Shown: positions 9,442-19,763, counted from the first letter of the stretch. The stretch: DNA of 64,000 nt from Lysobacter niastensis (GCF_015453285.1 NZ_JADLZT010000003.1:248001-312000), one strand, 5' to 3'. Made by a program: numbers and translations. Notes: a model not told the origin generated them from the sequence alone.

Positions 9442-10967
9442 ACAACGCCTACCCGACCTCCAGGCTGCCTCTAGCGGACGGCGACCTGCTCGCTGCCGTG
9501 GACCTGGGGTCGAACAGCTTCCACATGGTCGTGGCCCGCTACGTGCTGGGCCAGCTGCGCATCGTCGACCGCCTGCGCGAGACCGTGCGCATGGCCGAAG
9601 GCCTGGACCGCAAGGGCGGCCTGGCCCCGGACGTGCGCCAGCGCGCGCTCGACTGCCTCTCGCGCTTCGGCCAGCGCGTGCGCGATATCCCGCCGCAGCG
9701 CGTGCGTGCCATCGCCACCAACACGGTGCGCCGCCTGGCGCAGCCGCAGACTTTCCTGATGCCGGCGGAGAACGCGCTCGGCCACGCCATCGAAGTCGTT
9801 GCGGGCCGCGAAGAAGCGCGCCTGGTCTATCTCGGCGTCGCCCACGCGCAGCCGTCCAAGCCGGGCGACCTGCGTCTGGTGATCGACATCGGCGGCGGCT
9901 CCACCGAATGCATCATCGGTACCGGCTTCGAGGCGATCGAGCGCGAAAGCCTGCAACTGGGCTGCGTCGCCACAACGCGGCGCTTCTTCGAGAACGGCAA
10001 GCTGTCCAAGAAGAAATGGAAGGAGGCGCTGACCGAGGTCACCGCCGAGTTCCAGCAGTTCGCCGCCACCTACCGCGCCCTGGGCTGGGGCGACGCGCTC
10101 GGGTCCTCCGGCACCAACAAGGCGATCGGCGAGATCTGTGCGGCACTGAAGCTGACCAAGGGCGCGGTCACCGCCGAGGCGTTGCCGCAACTGCGCGAGC
10201 GCCTGTTGCAGGCCGACCGTATCGACGCCATCGACCTGCCCGGCCTGTCCAGCGAGCGACGCCCGGTCATCGCCGGCGGCGTGCTGATCCTGGAAGCCGC
10301 CTTCGACGCGCTCGGCATCCAGCGCATGGCGGTGAGCAAGGCGGCGATGCGCGAAGGCATCCTCTACGACATGGTCGGCCGCGGCGGCGTCGACGATCCG
10401 CGCGACGCGGCCGTGGCCGCGCTGATGCAGCGCTACGGCATCGACGATGCGCAGGCCAGCCGCGTCGTCGGCACTGCATTGCAGCTGTTCGACCAGGTCG
10501 CGCGGGCCTGGGCGCTGGACGACGATGATCGACTGATGCTGGCTCGCGCCGCGCGCCTGCACGAACTCGGCCTGGCCATCGCACATAGCGGGTACCACGT
10601 GCATGGTGCCTACGTCGTCGAGAACTCCGACATCGCCGGTTTCTCGCGCCAGCAGCAGCAGTTCCTCGCCGCGCTGGTGCGCACGCATCGCCGCGGGATT
10701 CCCAAGTCGGCGTTCGATGCATTGCCTGACCGCCTGCTGTTCAACGCACGTCGCACCGCCGCGCTGTTGCGCCTGGCCGTGCTGGTGCATCGCGCCCACG
10801 AGCCCGATCCGATCCCGCAACTGTCGGCGCGCGCCGACGGCGTCAACCTGACATTGACCGTGTCCAGGCGCTGGCTGGAGTCGCGCTCGCTGATTCGCGC
10901 CGACCTGGAAGGCGAGCCGCAGGACATGGCAGGCCTCGGCATCGCGCTGAAGCTCGAAGCCGTCTGA
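9438..10967 (+). CDS. ppx: exopolyphosphatase / GppA family phosphatase
   Basis: Removes terminal phosphate from polyphosphate (and possibly pppGpp). 509 residues, the four-domain long form: ASKHA phosphatase fold with AAVDLGSNSFHM near residues 18-29 and phosphate-2 loop IDIGGGSTE near 151-159, then an HD-like helical domain (ARLHELGLAIAHSGYHVHGAY near 374-394). Its ATG overlaps the ppk stop (ATGA). Ppx and GppA cannot be told apart with certainty, but the coupling to ppk favours Ppx. Confidence 0.92.
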   Translation: MNNAYPTSRLPLADGDLLAAVDLGSNSFHMVVARYVLGQLRIVDRLRETVRMAEGLDRKGGLAPDVRQRALDCLSRFGQRVRDIPPQRVRAIATNTVRRLAQPQTFLMPAENALGHAIEVVAGREEARLVYLGVAHAQPSKPGDLRLVIDIGGGSTECIIGTGFEAIERESLQLGCVATTRRFFENGKLSKKKWKEALTEVTAEFQQFAATYRALGWGDALGSSGTNKAIGEICAALKLTKGAVTAEALPQLRERLLQADRIDAIDLPGLSSERRPVIAGGVLILEAAFDALGIQRMAVSKAAMREGILYDMVGRGGVDDPRDAAVAALMQRYGIDDAQASRVVGTALQLFDQVARAWALDDDDRLMLARAARLHELGLAIAHSGYHVHGAYVVENSDIAGFSRQQQQFLAALVRTHRRGIPKSAFDALPDRLLFNARRTAALLRLAVLVHRAHEPDPIPQLSARADGVNLTLTVSRRWLESRSLIRADLEGEPQDMAGLGIALKLEAV

Positions 10968-10978
10968 TCCATTCCGGT

Positions 10979-10999
10979 GGCCGGCGGAACTCGCCGGCC
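10979..10999. terminator. hairpin between convergent ppx and opgH
   Basis: GGCCGGCG / CGCCGGCC stem with a GAACT loop, 11 bases behind ppx and 33 behind the opgH stop. No T run on either side; a weak or accessory bidirectional terminator. Confidence 0.4.
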
Positions 11000-11031
11000 T
11001 CACTCCGCAATACCTTGATCGAGCCGCAGGC

Positions 11032-12963
11032 TCAGCCGCGCCGAGCTGCCGCGCGCCGCAACTGCGCGGCCCGGGTAAGTACCGGCGGCGGCGTGTGCTC
11101 CTCGGGAATCGAGAAGATGCGCAGGCGGCGCAGCGCGAGACCCAGGCGACGCGACGAGGTCATCATGACGATGGGGATCGCCAGCACCAGGCCGAGGATC
11201 ACCGGCGCCATCCAGGCGGCGAGCGACGGTGAGACCAGATAGGCGGCGACACCGGCGATGACGCCCAGCACGCTCAGGCCACCATAGCTGCGCACCAGGC
11301 TCGACAGTGGCACGGTGCCATCGTCGCGACATTGCGCATCCCACCCCGAGTCCTTGCCCGCGAGCACTTCGGCGACGCCGCGCGACTGCACGTACATCGT
11401 CACCGGCGCCATCAGCGCGGCCAGCAGCGTCTCCGTGACCATGCTCAACGCTGCGCGGAACCCGCCGCCGCAGCCGCGCCGCATGTCGCGATCGAACATC
11501 AGGGTCAGGTAGCCCATGCACTTGGGCGCCAGCAGCACCGCCATGGTCAGGATGAAGACCCACAGGAACCGCTCCGGGTCCTGCTGCTTCCAGTACTCGC
11601 CCGGCGAGAAGCCCGGCAGCGACAGGCTGCTCCAGGTGAACCCCGCGCTTTCCAGCGGTATGGCGAGGCCGATCAGCATCAGCATCGCCCACATCGGCGA
11701 CGTGAAGTAATGGCCGATGCCCATCAGCAGGTGCCAGCGGCTGACCCAGTGCAGGCCGCGCGCCGGCAGCACCGCGCCGTGCTGCAGATTTCCCTGGCAC
11801 CAGCGGCGGTCGCGGATCAGCATGTCGGTCAGCGTCGGCGGACCTTCCTCGTAGCTGCCCTGCAGCCCCGGCACCATGTGCAGCGCCCATCCGCCGCGCC
11901 GCAGCAGCGCCGCCTCGACGAAGTCGTGACTCAGCACCGTGCCGCCGAACGGCTTGAAGCCGCGCAACTCCGGCAGGCCCGCATGGTCGGCGAAAGTGCG
12001 CGTGCGGATGATCGCGTTGTGGCCCCAGTAGTTGCTCTCGGCGCCGTGCCACCAGGCGATGCCGTGCGCGATCACCGGTCCGTACACGCGCGAGGCGAAC
12101 TGCTGCATGCGCGCGAACAATGTGTTGCCGTTGACGATCATCGGCAGCGTCTGGATCAGCGCGACGTCGGGATGGCGTTCCATCGCACCGGCCAGGCGCA
12201 CGATCACGTCGCCGGTCATCAGGCTGTCGGCGTCGAGGATCAGCATCTGCGGATAGGCGCCGCCGAAGCGCCGCACCCATTCGGCGATGTTGCCGGCCTT
12301 GCGCTCGCGGTTGTCGTCGCGGCGCCGGTAGAACAGCCGCTCGCTGTCGCCGCTGCGCTCGCGCAGCGCGGCGAACGACTGCTCCTCGGCAGTGCGGATC
12401 TCCGGCCGCGTGGTATCGCTGAGCACGAAGAAATCGAACTGCGCGAGCTGGCCGGTGTCGCGCACCGATTCGTAGATCGCCTGAAGGCCTGCCAGCAGGC
12501 GCTCGGGGTCCTCGTTGTAGGTCGGCATCAGCAATGCCGTGCGCGACTGCAGCACGGGCAGCGGTCCGCGCGGCGACACACCCAGGCGGGCCGGCGTGCG
12601 CGAGGCGATCAGGATGAAGCCCGCCAGCGCGCTGACGAAGGCCATCGCGATCCACGCGAACAGTGCGATGAACAGCAGCACCAGCAGCAGTTCGAGCACG
12701 TTGATGCCGCCGCCGCGCAGCACCCACCAGATCTGGTAGGCGGCCAGCAGCGTCAGTGCGCCGGCGCCGCCGATGACGTAGGCACGACGCAAGGACATCG
12801 CACGCGGCGTGGTCGGCAGCGAAGGCTTGTCCAACCGCCCCGCGCGCAGCGTCTGCACGGGCATGTCCAGCGGCGACTCGGGCGGAAGCGTGAGCGGCCG
12901 GTTGGATGCATCGTCGGGGGTGTGGGGCGTCGCCACGATCGTCGCCCCGGTCACAGCGTCCAC
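11032..12963 (-). CDS. opgH: glucans biosynthesis glucosyltransferase OpgH (MdoH)
   Basis: Inner-membrane GT2 processive enzyme that polymerises UDP-glucose into the beta-glucan backbone of osmoregulated periplasmic glucans. 643 residues: two membrane helices near 60-115, then the GT2 domain with [38 protein letters not shown] and the acceptor-site [12 protein letters not shown], then four to six more membrane helices. The start lies inside the end of the OpgG/OpgD gene (13-base overlap), so the pair is coupled. In plant-associated xanthomonads the orthologue (hrpM) is needed for virulence. Confidence 0.93.
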   Translation of the reverse strand: MDAVTGATIVATPHTPDDASNRPLTLPPESPLDMPVQTLRAGRLDKPSLPTTPRAMSLRRAYVIGGAGALTLLAAYQIWWVLRGGGINVLELLLVLLFIALFAWIAMAFVSALAGFILIASRTPARLGVSPRGPLPVLQSRTALLMPTYNEDPERLLAGLQAIYESVRDTGQLAQFDFFVLSDTTRPEIRTAEEQSFAALRERSGDSERLFYRRRDDNRERKAGNIAEWVRRFGGAYPQMLILDADSLMTGDVIVRLAGAMERHPDVALIQTLPMIVNGNTLFARMQQFASRVYGPVIAHGIAWWHGAESNYWGHNAIIRTRTFADHAGLPELRGFKPFGGTVLSHDFVEAALLRRGGWALHMVPGLQGSYEEGPPTLTDMLIRDRRWCQGNLQHGAVLPARGLHWVSRWHLLMGIGHYFTSPMWAMLMLIGLAIPLESAGFTWSSLSLPGFSPGEYWKQQDPERFLWVFILTMAVLLAPKCMGYLTLMFDRDMRRGCGGGFRAALSMVTETLLAALMAPVTMYVQSRGVAEVLAGKDSGWDAQCRDDGTVPLSSLVRSYGGLSVLGVIAGVAAYLVSPSLAAWMAPVILGLVLAIPIVMMTSSRRLGLALRRLRIFSIPEEHTPPPVLTRAAQLRRAAARRG

Positions 12964-14471
12964 CGGTACAGCCAGGTTTCCGACAGCGGGCCGGCGCCGT
13001 CACGCAGCACGGCGCGCAACTCGACGCTGCGTTCCGCGCCCGGGAGCAGTTCGAACGCGATGCGCCAACCGCCTCCTTCCGGGTTCGGATGCGCGACGAC
13101 GTTGGCCACCTGTCCCTTGGACGCACTGACATCGGCACGCACGTCCTTGCCGTCGCCCACCTTGGCCAGACGACCGCCGGCGACGTCGATCACGACGCGC
13201 CGCGAGCCCTTCGGGCCGGCGCCGATGCGGGTGCGCGCCACCGCCGCCAGCTGCGGCAGCCAAGTGTGGTCGTTGCACCAGTGCAGGCGATAGTCGAACC
13301 GATGCTCTCGTCCTGCCGCGAGCGGCTGCGTCGGCCGCCAGAACGCGACGATGTTGTCGTGGAACTCGTCCCCGGTCGGAAGCTCGAGCAGGTGCACGGC
13401 GCCCTCGCCCCAATCGCCCACGGGTTCTACCCACAGGCTCGGACGCTTCTCGTAATGCGCCTCGCTGTCGGCGTAATCGGCGAAGGCGCGCTTGCGCTGC
13501 ATCAGGCCGAAGCCGCGCGGCCGGGTGTCCTCGAACCCGCTCTCCTGGATCACCGACGGATTCTGCAGCGGACGCCATATCTGCTCGCCGCGGCCGTTGA
13601 TCATCGCGAGTCCATCCGAGTCGTGCACCGCAGGGCGGTAATCGTCGATGCCTGCGCGATCGTTCGCATCGAACTGGAACATGCTGGTCAGCGGCGCGAT
13701 GCCGGCCTTGTCCAGCGCGACGCGCGGGAACAGGCGCATCGACACGTCGAACACGGTCTCGGTGCCCGGATGGATGTCGAAGCGGAACGCGCCGGCCGCA
13801 CTGGGCGAATCCATCAGCGCATGCACCACCGCGTGGTCGGCGCCCTTGCCCGGCTGCTCCAGCCAGAACGCGCGGAACACCGGGAACTCCTCGGCCGGCC
13901 CGCCGCTGCCCAGGGCCAGCCCTCGCGCGGACAGCCCATAAGCCTGACCCTTGGCGACGGCGCGGAAGTAGCTGGCGCCGAGGAACGCGCACACCTCGTC
14001 GAAGTAATCGGGCCGGTTGATCGGCGAATGCAGGCGGAAGCCGGCATAGCCCAGGTCGTTCTCGGTCGGCGCGGGCGCGCCGTCGAAGGTGAACTGATCG
14101 GGGTGGTAGACCACCGGCGTCGCCTGTCCGCCACTCACCGCGTAGACATCGACGCGGTCGCGGAACAGGAAGGCCCGATGGAAGAACTGCGCCTGGAACG
14201 GCAGCCCCTGGTCGCGCCACAAGGCCTTGGCAGGATTGAAGCGGATGCCGCGGTACTGGTCGTATCCGATCTTCGCGAGCGACGGCGGCAGCGCCTGCGC
14301 CTGCGGCTTGAACGGCGCGGCGGCCAGCGTACGCGCCAGGCCGGCGACGGTGTCCTCGCCAAACGGCGTCGGTGCGGACCGCGACGCTTCCCGCGCCCGC
14401 GCGGCCCCGTCGGGCACCAGCGAGATCAACGGCCAACACAGTCCTGCCAACAGCACTTCCCGTCGTTGCAC
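12951..14471 (-). CDS. periplasmic glucan biosynthesis protein, OpgG/OpgD family
   Basis: Shapes or releases nascent glucan in the periplasm together with OpgH. 506 residues from GTG 14471, chosen because AAGGAG stands five bases upstream and the resulting N-terminus [25 protein letters not shown] is a twin-arginine-like signal, as in OpgD rather than OpgG. The body carries family motifs [19 protein letters not shown] (OpgD-like) and C-terminal LSETWLYRW. Position upstream of opgH is that of opgG, so one protein may fill both roles; hence no symbol. Confidence 0.88.
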   Translation of the reverse strand: MQRREVLLAGLCWPLISLVPDGAARAREASRSAPTPFGEDTVAGLARTLAAAPFKPQAQALPPSLAKIGYDQYRGIRFNPAKALWRDQGLPFQAQFFHRAFLFRDRVDVYAVSGGQATPVVYHPDQFTFDGAPAPTENDLGYAGFRLHSPINRPDYFDEVCAFLGASYFRAVAKGQAYGLSARGLALGSGGPAEEFPVFRAFWLEQPGKGADHAVVHALMDSPSAAGAFRFDIHPGTETVFDVSMRLFPRVALDKAGIAPLTSMFQFDANDRAGIDDYRPAVHDSDGLAMINGRGEQIWRPLQNPSVIQESGFEDTRPRGFGLMQRKRAFADYADSEAHYEKRPSLWVEPVGDWGEGAVHLLELPTGDEFHDNIVAFWRPTQPLAAGREHRFDYRLHWCNDHTWLPQLAAVARTRIGAGPKGSRRVVIDVAGGRLAKVGDGKDVRADVSASKGQVANVVAHPNPEGGGWRIAFELLPGAERSVELRAVLRDGAGPLSETWLYRWTL

Positions 14472-14683
14472 GTGCTCTCCTTGGGTCCCGGCATCCGGGT
14501 AGCCGCGCATTGTATGAACTGGAGCGTTAACGCCGCCGCGACGCGCGACCCATCTGCGCATCAGGACGGACGCTTGCCAGCACGCGTAATCGTTTTCTCA
14601 CGCACGCCGTCATCGCGCCGTCATCGCATTGCCATCGCCGTTTCACCGTACCCGGCCAGCCTTGCAAAAACCGGGAGCCGCGC

Positions 14684-15850
14684 ATGCGCTACGCGATCAT
14701 CACCGAGACGTACCCGCCGGAAGTCAACGGCGTCGCCCTGACCGTGCAGGGCCTGGAGCGGGGACTCCGCTCCCGCGGCCACGACGTCCAGTTGATCCGG
14801 CCACGGCAGCCGGACGACGTCGAAGGCACCGATCATCTCGAACTGCTCCTGCCGGGCGCGCCGCTGCCGCGGTATCCGGGCCTGCGGCTGGGCCTTCCCG
14901 CCACGCGCCGGTTGCGCGCGCAATGGCAGCAATGGCGGCCGGACGCGATCTACGTCGCCACCGAAGGCCCGCTCGGCTGGTCGGCATTGCGCGCGGCAAG
15001 ACGGCTCGGCATTCCGGCCGCAACCGGGTTCCACACCCGCTTCGACGAATACATGCGCGACTACGGCGCCGCTTTCCTGGCGCACACGGCGCTTCGCTGG
15101 ATGCGCCGCTTCCACAACGGCGCCGATGCGACCCTGGTGCCGACCCAGGAGTTGCAGCAGTTCCTGCAGTCGCAACGCTTCGACAACGTGGTGCGACTGC
15201 CGCGCGCGGTCGACACCGGCCTGTTCGACCCGCAGCGCCGCGATCCCGCGCTGCGTCGCGAATGGGGGCTGGACGACAACGGCTTCGCCGCGATCTACGT
15301 CGGCCGCATCGCCGCGGAGAAGAACCTCGGCCTGGCGGTGCGCGCGTTCCGCGAACTGCAGAAGACCCGACCCGGGGCGCGCTTCGTCTGGGTCGGCGAC
15401 GGCCCCGCGCGCGAACGGCTGCAGCACGACAACCCCGATTTCATCTTCTGCGGCGTGCAGCGCGGCGAGTCGCTGGCGCGCCACTTCGCCAGCGGCGACC
15501 TGTTCGTGTTCCCGAGCCTCAGCGAGACCTTCGGCAACGTCACGCTGGAGGCTCTCGCCAGCGGCGTGCCTACCGTGGCGTTCGACTACGGTGCGGCACG
15601 CGAGCACCTGATCAACGACGTGCACGGCGCCGCGATCGGCCCGGGCGACGAAGCCGGCTTCATCGCCGCCTGCGCCCGCATCGCCGGCGACGACCTGAGC
15701 CGCGCAGCGATGCGCATGGCCACGCGCCAGGCCGTGGCGACATTGCGCCCGGAACGTGTCGCCGCCGATTTCGATTCGCTGCTGATAGGCCTGGCCCAGG
15801 CACGCGTGGCAGACGAGCCCGCCCCGCCGGCGGAACAGGAGGTCCCATGA
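14684..15850 (+). CDS. GT4-family glycosyltransferase
   Basis: Retaining GT-B glycosyltransferase, probably sugar-nucleotide dependent. 388 residues: N-terminal Rossmann fold beginning with ITETYPPEVNGVALTV (MSMEG/PimB- and DgtA-like starts look alike), C-terminal domain with YVGRIAAEKNLGLAV and the EX7E-type segment SLSETFGNVTLEALASG. Similar proteins mannosylate or glucosylate diacylglycerol or phosphatidylinositol-like lipids, so a glycolipid product is a reasonable guess, not shown. Its stop overlaps the start of a PAP2 phosphatase (ATGA), which supports a lipid substrate. Divergent from the glucan pair, 212 bases apart. Confidence 0.85.
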   Translation: MRYAIITETYPPEVNGVALTVQGLERGLRSRGHDVQLIRPRQPDDVEGTDHLELLLPGAPLPRYPGLRLGLPATRRLRAQWQQWRPDAIYVATEGPLGWSALRAARRLGIPAATGFHTRFDEYMRDYGAAFLAHTALRWMRRFHNGADATLVPTQELQQFLQSQRFDNVVRLPRAVDTGLFDPQRRDPALRREWGLDDNGFAAIYVGRIAAEKNLGLAVRAFRELQKTRPGARFVWVGDGPARERLQHDNPDFIFCGVQRGESLARHFASGDLFVFPSLSETFGNVTLEALASGVPTVAFDYGAAREHLINDVHGAAIGPGDEAGFIAACARIAGDDLSRAAMRMATRQAVATLRPERVAADFDSLLIGLAQARVADEPAPPAEQEVP

Positions 15851-16413
15851 GCCGCATGCCGCTGCACAGGTCACCTCTTCGCCGACGCCTCATCGACCGC
15901 GACAGCGGCTGGTGCCTGCGCGCCAACCGCTGGGGCAAGCGCAGCCATTCGCGCGCCTACTTCGCTGCGATCAGCCGTCTCGGAGACGGCGTGTTCTGGT
16001 ACGTGCTGATGGCGGCGCTGGTGCTGGTGGACGGCATCCAAGGCCTGGCCGCTTCGGCGCACATGGCCGCCACGGGCGTGATCGCACTGACGCTGTACAA
16101 GCTGCTCAAGCGCTGGACGCGCCGCCCACGGCCGTTTGCTTCCGACGCGCGCATCCGCGCCTGGGTGGCGCCGCTGGACGAGTTCAGCTTCCCATCGGGC
16201 CATACGCTGCATGCGATAGCCTTCAGCCTGGTGGCGATGGCGCACTACCCGACGCTGGCATGGCTGCTGGTGCCGTTCACGGCCAGCGTCGCGGCCTCGC
16301 GCGTCGTGCTGGGCCTGCACTATCCCAGCGATGTGCTCGCCGCAACGGCGATCGGCACGGCGCTCGCGGGGTTGTCGCTGTGGCTGGTGCCGGGCGTGTC
16401 GTTGTTCTGGTGA
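15847..16413 (+). CDS. PAP2-family membrane phosphatase
   Basis: Inner-membrane acid phosphatase of the type 2 phosphatidic acid phosphatase family. 188 residues with the three catalytic motifs: KRWTRRPRP, PSGH and SRVVLGLHYPSD, and four to five hydrophobic helices. Substrates of the family include phosphatidic acid, phosphatidylglycerol phosphate and undecaprenyl pyrophosphate. Translationally coupled to the upstream glycosyltransferase, so it may dephosphorylate the lipid acceptor or carrier used there. Confidence 0.87.
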   Translation: MSRMPLHRSPLRRRLIDRDSGWCLRANRWGKRSHSRAYFAAISRLGDGVFWYVLMAALVLVDGIQGLAASAHMAATGVIALTLYKLLKRWTRRPRPFASDARIRAWVAPLDEFSFPSGHTLHAIAFSLVAMAHYPTLAWLLVPFTASVAASRVVLGLHYPSDVLAATAIGTALAGLSLWLVPGVSLFW

Positions 16414-16422
16414 CGCCTGCCG

Positions 16423-16791
16423 CTACCTGACGTAGCGCACCTCCACGGGGCCTATACGGGACTGCTCTTTGTACGTCACCGCATTCGCCGGCAACCGCAC
16501 CTCAAGCGTGACGTCATCCACCCAGCGCACATCCAGCCTGACACGATCATCCACCACCAGAGCGTTTCCCGGATCATTTGGCAGGGCATCACTCCGAGAC
16601 AGCACTGAAAGCTGTGTGCTGTGGCCCGTGGTCGCGCCGCAAGCACGCTCAAACACCACCGCAGTGCGGTGACTGCTCGGTGAGATCGTCGTTGCAACCA
16701 GATCGTTGCCGCAGAGATCAGCGCAAGCCGAAAGCGACACCACCGTCAGCAGCGTCAGGCAGCGCAGCCAGACATTGACTCCGCCACCCAT
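16423..16791 (-). CDS. small lipoprotein of unknown function
   Basis: 122 residues with a signal peptide ending in lipobox SLSAC (TVVSLSACADLCGNDL). After the lipid-bearing Cys follow two more Cys that could pair. The C-terminal half (RVRLDVRWVDDVTLEVRLP) looks like a beta sandwich; the pattern resembles DUF5412-type lipoproteins, but the assignment is tentative. Last gene of the run GNAT - nitrilase - lipoprotein; its ATG shares one base with the stop of the hydrolase gene. Confidence 0.7.
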   Translation of the reverse strand: MGGGVNVWLRCLTLLTVVSLSACADLCGNDLVATTISPSSHRTAVVFERACGATTGHSTQLSVLSRSDALPNDPGNALVVDDRVRLDVRWVDDVTLEVRLPANAVTYKEQSRIGPVEVRYVR

Positions 16792-17714
16792 CACCGCGCG
16801 AATGCGCTCACCTTCGCCCGAGCCACGCTGGGAAAATACTGGCTTGCCCAATCGCGATCGTTCGCCACCTGCGCCTGAGTGCGGCTTGCCTCCAGTGCGG
16901 CGAAGTCGAGCGTGGCTACGGCCCAGTGCTGCTGCCCGCTGGTCTGCACGATCATGCCGTCGTGCGGGAGACCCACGTCCATCGGTGCGATCAGCGCCGC
17001 CTCGCCGGTGTTGACGTCGAGCGCCGGGCTCCACAGAGCTTCCCCCGCGGTCACCGCCTGCGCGACGAAGGAGCGGTTTTCCAGTGCGCGAGCCAGGCAG
17101 CCGACGCGAACGCGTGTCGCGCCCGCCTCGGTGTCGGTACAACTCGGCACGATCAGCAACCGCGCGCCGGCCTCGCATTGGGCGCGCACAGGCAGCGGAA
17201 ACTCGCTGTCGTAGCACACGGCGATCGCACTGCGGACCTCGCCGGTCTCGAACACCTTCAGCGCGTCGCCCGGTTCGATGACCTGCGCGCGTTTCTCGAA
17301 GCCGGTCAGGCGCAACTTGTCCTGCCAGACATGGCTGCCGTCGGGTGCGAACGCATAGCTTCGGTTGCGGTAGCGGCCGTGCCCCAGGTCGAGCAGGAAC
17401 GTACCGGCCACGACGTGCATCGCGCACTCGCGCGCCAGTTGTGCGAACAGGTCGAGCCAGCGGCCATGATGAACCTGTATCGCCGCCATTGACGCATGCA
17501 GATCGCTGCGCGTGGCCTCGTCGAACGTCGCACCCAGTTCCAGCGACAGGTACTCGGGCAGCACCGCCATCTGCGCGCCGAGCCGGTGCGCTTCGTCCAG
17601 CCACTGCGCCTGCTTCGCCGCGAACGCATCGAAATCCCCCGGCGCGTCGATCGTGTACTTGGCCACCGCGACTTTCATCGCGCCTTGCATCACAGCGCTC
17701 ATCGCCCCGCTCAT
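16791..17714 (-). CDS. carbon-nitrogen hydrolase (nitrilase superfamily)
   Basis: Cytoplasmic amidase-fold enzyme cleaving a C-N bond; substrate unknown. 307 residues with the Glu-Lys-Cys triad: Glu in AVLPEYLSLELG, Lys in VWQDKLRLTGFE, Cys in IAVCYDSEFP. Start ATG 17714 overlaps the stop of the GNAT gene (ATGA). Members next to an acetyltransferase resemble the omega-amidase-like and YbhC/aliphatic amidase branches; fusion or linkage of nitrilase with a GNAT domain is known for Nit/GNAT proteins, so the two may act on one small molecule. Confidence 0.87.
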   Translation of the reverse strand: MSGAMSAVMQGAMKVAVAKYTIDAPGDFDAFAAKQAQWLDEAHRLGAQMAVLPEYLSLELGATFDEATRSDLHASMAAIQVHHGRWLDLFAQLARECAMHVVAGTFLLDLGHGRYRNRSYAFAPDGSHVWQDKLRLTGFEKRAQVIEPGDALKVFETGEVRSAIAVCYDSEFPLPVRAQCEAGARLLIVPSCTDTEAGATRVRVGCLARALENRSFVAQAVTAGEALWSPALDVNTGEAALIAPMDVGLPHDGMIVQTSGQQHWAVATLDFAALEASRTQAQVANDRDWASQYFPSVARAKVSAFAR

Positions 17715-18238
17715 AGCATGTCCTCCAGCGGCCGCAGCCAGTACGTCAGGGTGTGCATGACCTCGCCACCGCCTACCTCGTTCCACGGCAGCGACATGCT
17801 CAGATTGGCGGCACGCCGGTAACCGCGCTTGTGCCAGAACGCCTCGTTGCCGCGATGGGCGGACGGACGGCGCGGATCGTCGTCGCTGCGGTCGACCGCG
17901 CAGAACGACGTCCAGCGGAAGCCGCCCAGGGCGCGTGCATGCGCTTCGCGTTCGTCGAAGAAGCGATGGCCCAGGCCCAGGCCACGGTAACGTGGAAGCA
18001 GAACCGACTCGCCGCAGTAGAAGACCTGCCCGGTGTCGTAGCCGGCCTGGGCGAGCACCACCACGCTGCGCGGCGAGTCGACGTAGGTGCGCAGGTATTG
18101 CGCCTCGTAGCCGGCATCACCCTCGTAGAGGTAAGGCCAGTCGCGGAACACCGCGATGCGCAGCCGCGCGATGTCTTCGAGATGAGGTTCGATCGCGGTG
18201 CCGGAGCAGCATCGGATCGTCAGTGCTGAAGTATCCAT
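17711..18238 (-). CDS. GNAT-family N-acetyltransferase
   Basis: 175 residues, single GNAT domain. Acetyl-CoA-binding motif A reads VLLPRYRGLGLGHRFFDERE near 82-101; the C-terminus has a WHKRGY motif common in amine acetyltransferases. Substrate not predictable. First gene of a coupled three-gene run with the nitrilase-fold hydrolase. Confidence 0.82.
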   Translation of the reverse strand: MDTSALTIRCCSGTAIEPHLEDIARLRIAVFRDWPYLYEGDAGYEAQYLRTYVDSPRSVVVLAQAGYDTGQVFYCGESVLLPRYRGLGLGHRFFDEREAHARALGGFRWTSFCAVDRSDDDPRRPSAHRGNEAFWHKRGYRRAANLSMSLPWNEVGGGEVMHTLTYWLRPLEDML

Positions 18239-18301
18239 GGCTCGATTCTAAGTCCTGAGATCCGGCGCCATGGCCCGGAGCGACCATACCGCCAGCACGG
18301 G

Positions 18302-19696
18302 TCAGGCCCGCGCCATCGCGGCACGGCTGCCGGACAGCTGGTACCAGTCGACTCGCCGCGTGACCACCATGATCGCCGCCAGGATCACGAACAGCAGCGC
18401 CGAGCCCAGCACGAGCGCGTTGTCCTCCGATACCAGCAATCCATACAGCGCCGCGTACAGCGTGGCCAGCATCGCCGCGAAACCGATGCCACGCACAGCG
18501 CTGTGCAACACGGCACTGACGTAGAAACCGAGCAGCCCGATGCAGGCGACGCTCGCGGCCAGATAGGCCCAGCCGAAGGCGATGTGCTCGCTCAGGCTGA
18601 CCAGCAGCAGGAAGAAGATCGCCAGCGCCAGCCCGACCAGCACGTACTGGATCGGGTGGATGCGCAGCTGCTTGATCAGCTCGAACATGAAGAAGCCGAC
18701 GAAGGTCAGCAGCACGAACAGCATGCCGTACTTGCTCGCGCGGTCGGCCTGCGAGTAGACATTGACCGGATCGACCAGCGACAGGCCCACCGCATCGATG
18801 CCGCCCATGCGCATCGCCTCCCCCTCCGCCTCACCGCTCTCCAGTTCCGGCAGGCGCTTGCCGGCCAGGTATTGCGCCTGCGCGTTGGTGGCCAGCGAGG
18901 ACACCTCCCACTGCGCGTTGAAGCCCTTGGCGCTGATGTCATGCATGCGCGGAAGGAAGCTGCCACCGAAGCGCGGATGCGGCCAGGCCGACTCGATGGA
19001 GAAACGGTTGCTCTTGCCCAGCGGCACGATCGCCAACGACTCGGTGCCACCCAGCACGAAGTCCAGCCTCGTCTCCAGCTTCAGGACCTGTCCGGCGGAA
19101 GGTTCGGCCAGACGCACGTGCACGCCGCCGCCGTCGCGACTGCCCAGGCCTTCCTCCAGCGCCATGTCGACGCCGTTGACCTGCAGGCGCGGCGAGCCGA
19201 TCAGGCCGCGCACGTCGGCGATGCCATAGCTCAGCCACGGGCGGCCGATGCGGCGGGCGGGCGCGACGCCTTCCGGTGCGGTAGCGGGATTGTCGGCGCC
19301 ATCCTGCGGGATGCGCACGTCGAACCGGGCGCGGGCATTGGCCTGCCACTCGTAGACGCGCACCTCGTGCAGCCCGCGACGGCGGACGCCCGGCCGCAAT
19401 TGACCGCCGGCCTCCAGCGACACCGGGAAGAAGGTCCACTGCCCCGCCTCCTCGCGCACTACCTTGCGGGGAAAGCCCCGGTCGTCCTTCTCCTCCACTT
19501 CCACCTTGCGCGTGTACGGCACCACCAGCACCGGACCGGCGAACGACTGCGCGCCCGCGTAGCTGCGCGCGATGCCTTCCACCGCCTGTGTCCGGTACAT
19601 CTGCCGCTCGCCGATCACGCCGCGGATCATCGAAAGCGGCACCAGGATCGCCAGGGCCAGGCCCAGCACCATCAGTATCTTCAGTCCCAGACGCAT
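18302..19696 (-). CDS. creD: inner membrane protein CreD
   Basis: 464 residues: one N-terminal membrane helix (LKILMVLGLALAILVPLSMI), a large periplasmic domain of about 300 residues, then five or six closely packed C-terminal helices from about 325. That is the CreD layout. In E. coli and Stenotrophomonas creD is the most strongly induced target of CreBC and supports envelope integrity. Start ATG 19696 has GGGAGA upstream. A perfect cre-tag lies 68 bases upstream of the start. Confidence 0.9.
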   Translation of the reverse strand: MRLGLKILMVLGLALAILVPLSMIRGVIGERQMYRTQAVEGIARSYAGAQSFAGPVLVVPYTRKVEVEEKDDRGFPRKVVREEAGQWTFFPVSLEAGGQLRPGVRRRGLHEVRVYEWQANARARFDVRIPQDGADNPATAPEGVAPARRIGRPWLSYGIADVRGLIGSPRLQVNGVDMALEEGLGSRDGGGVHVRLAEPSAGQVLKLETRLDFVLGGTESLAIVPLGKSNRFSIESAWPHPRFGGSFLPRMHDISAKGFNAQWEVSSLATNAQAQYLAGKRLPELESGEAEGEAMRMGGIDAVGLSLVDPVNVYSQADRASKYGMLFVLLTFVGFFMFELIKQLRIHPIQYVLVGLALAIFFLLLVSLSEHIAFGWAYLAASVACIGLLGFYVSAVLHSAVRGIGFAAMLATLYAALYGLLVSEDNALVLGSALLFVILAAIMVVTRRVDWYQLSGSRAAMARA

Positions 19697-19763
19697 GTGC
19701 GTCTCCCGTCGTTGGTCGTGACGGCAGGATCGAGGACGTTCGTGTGGCGCCGATGGCGCGACG

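Noticed and set aside
11332..13293. Long plus-strand open frames opposite opgH and the OpgG/OpgD gene
   Set aside because: His/Gln/Arg-rich shadow without any motif; the minus strand encodes the well-conserved glucan genes.
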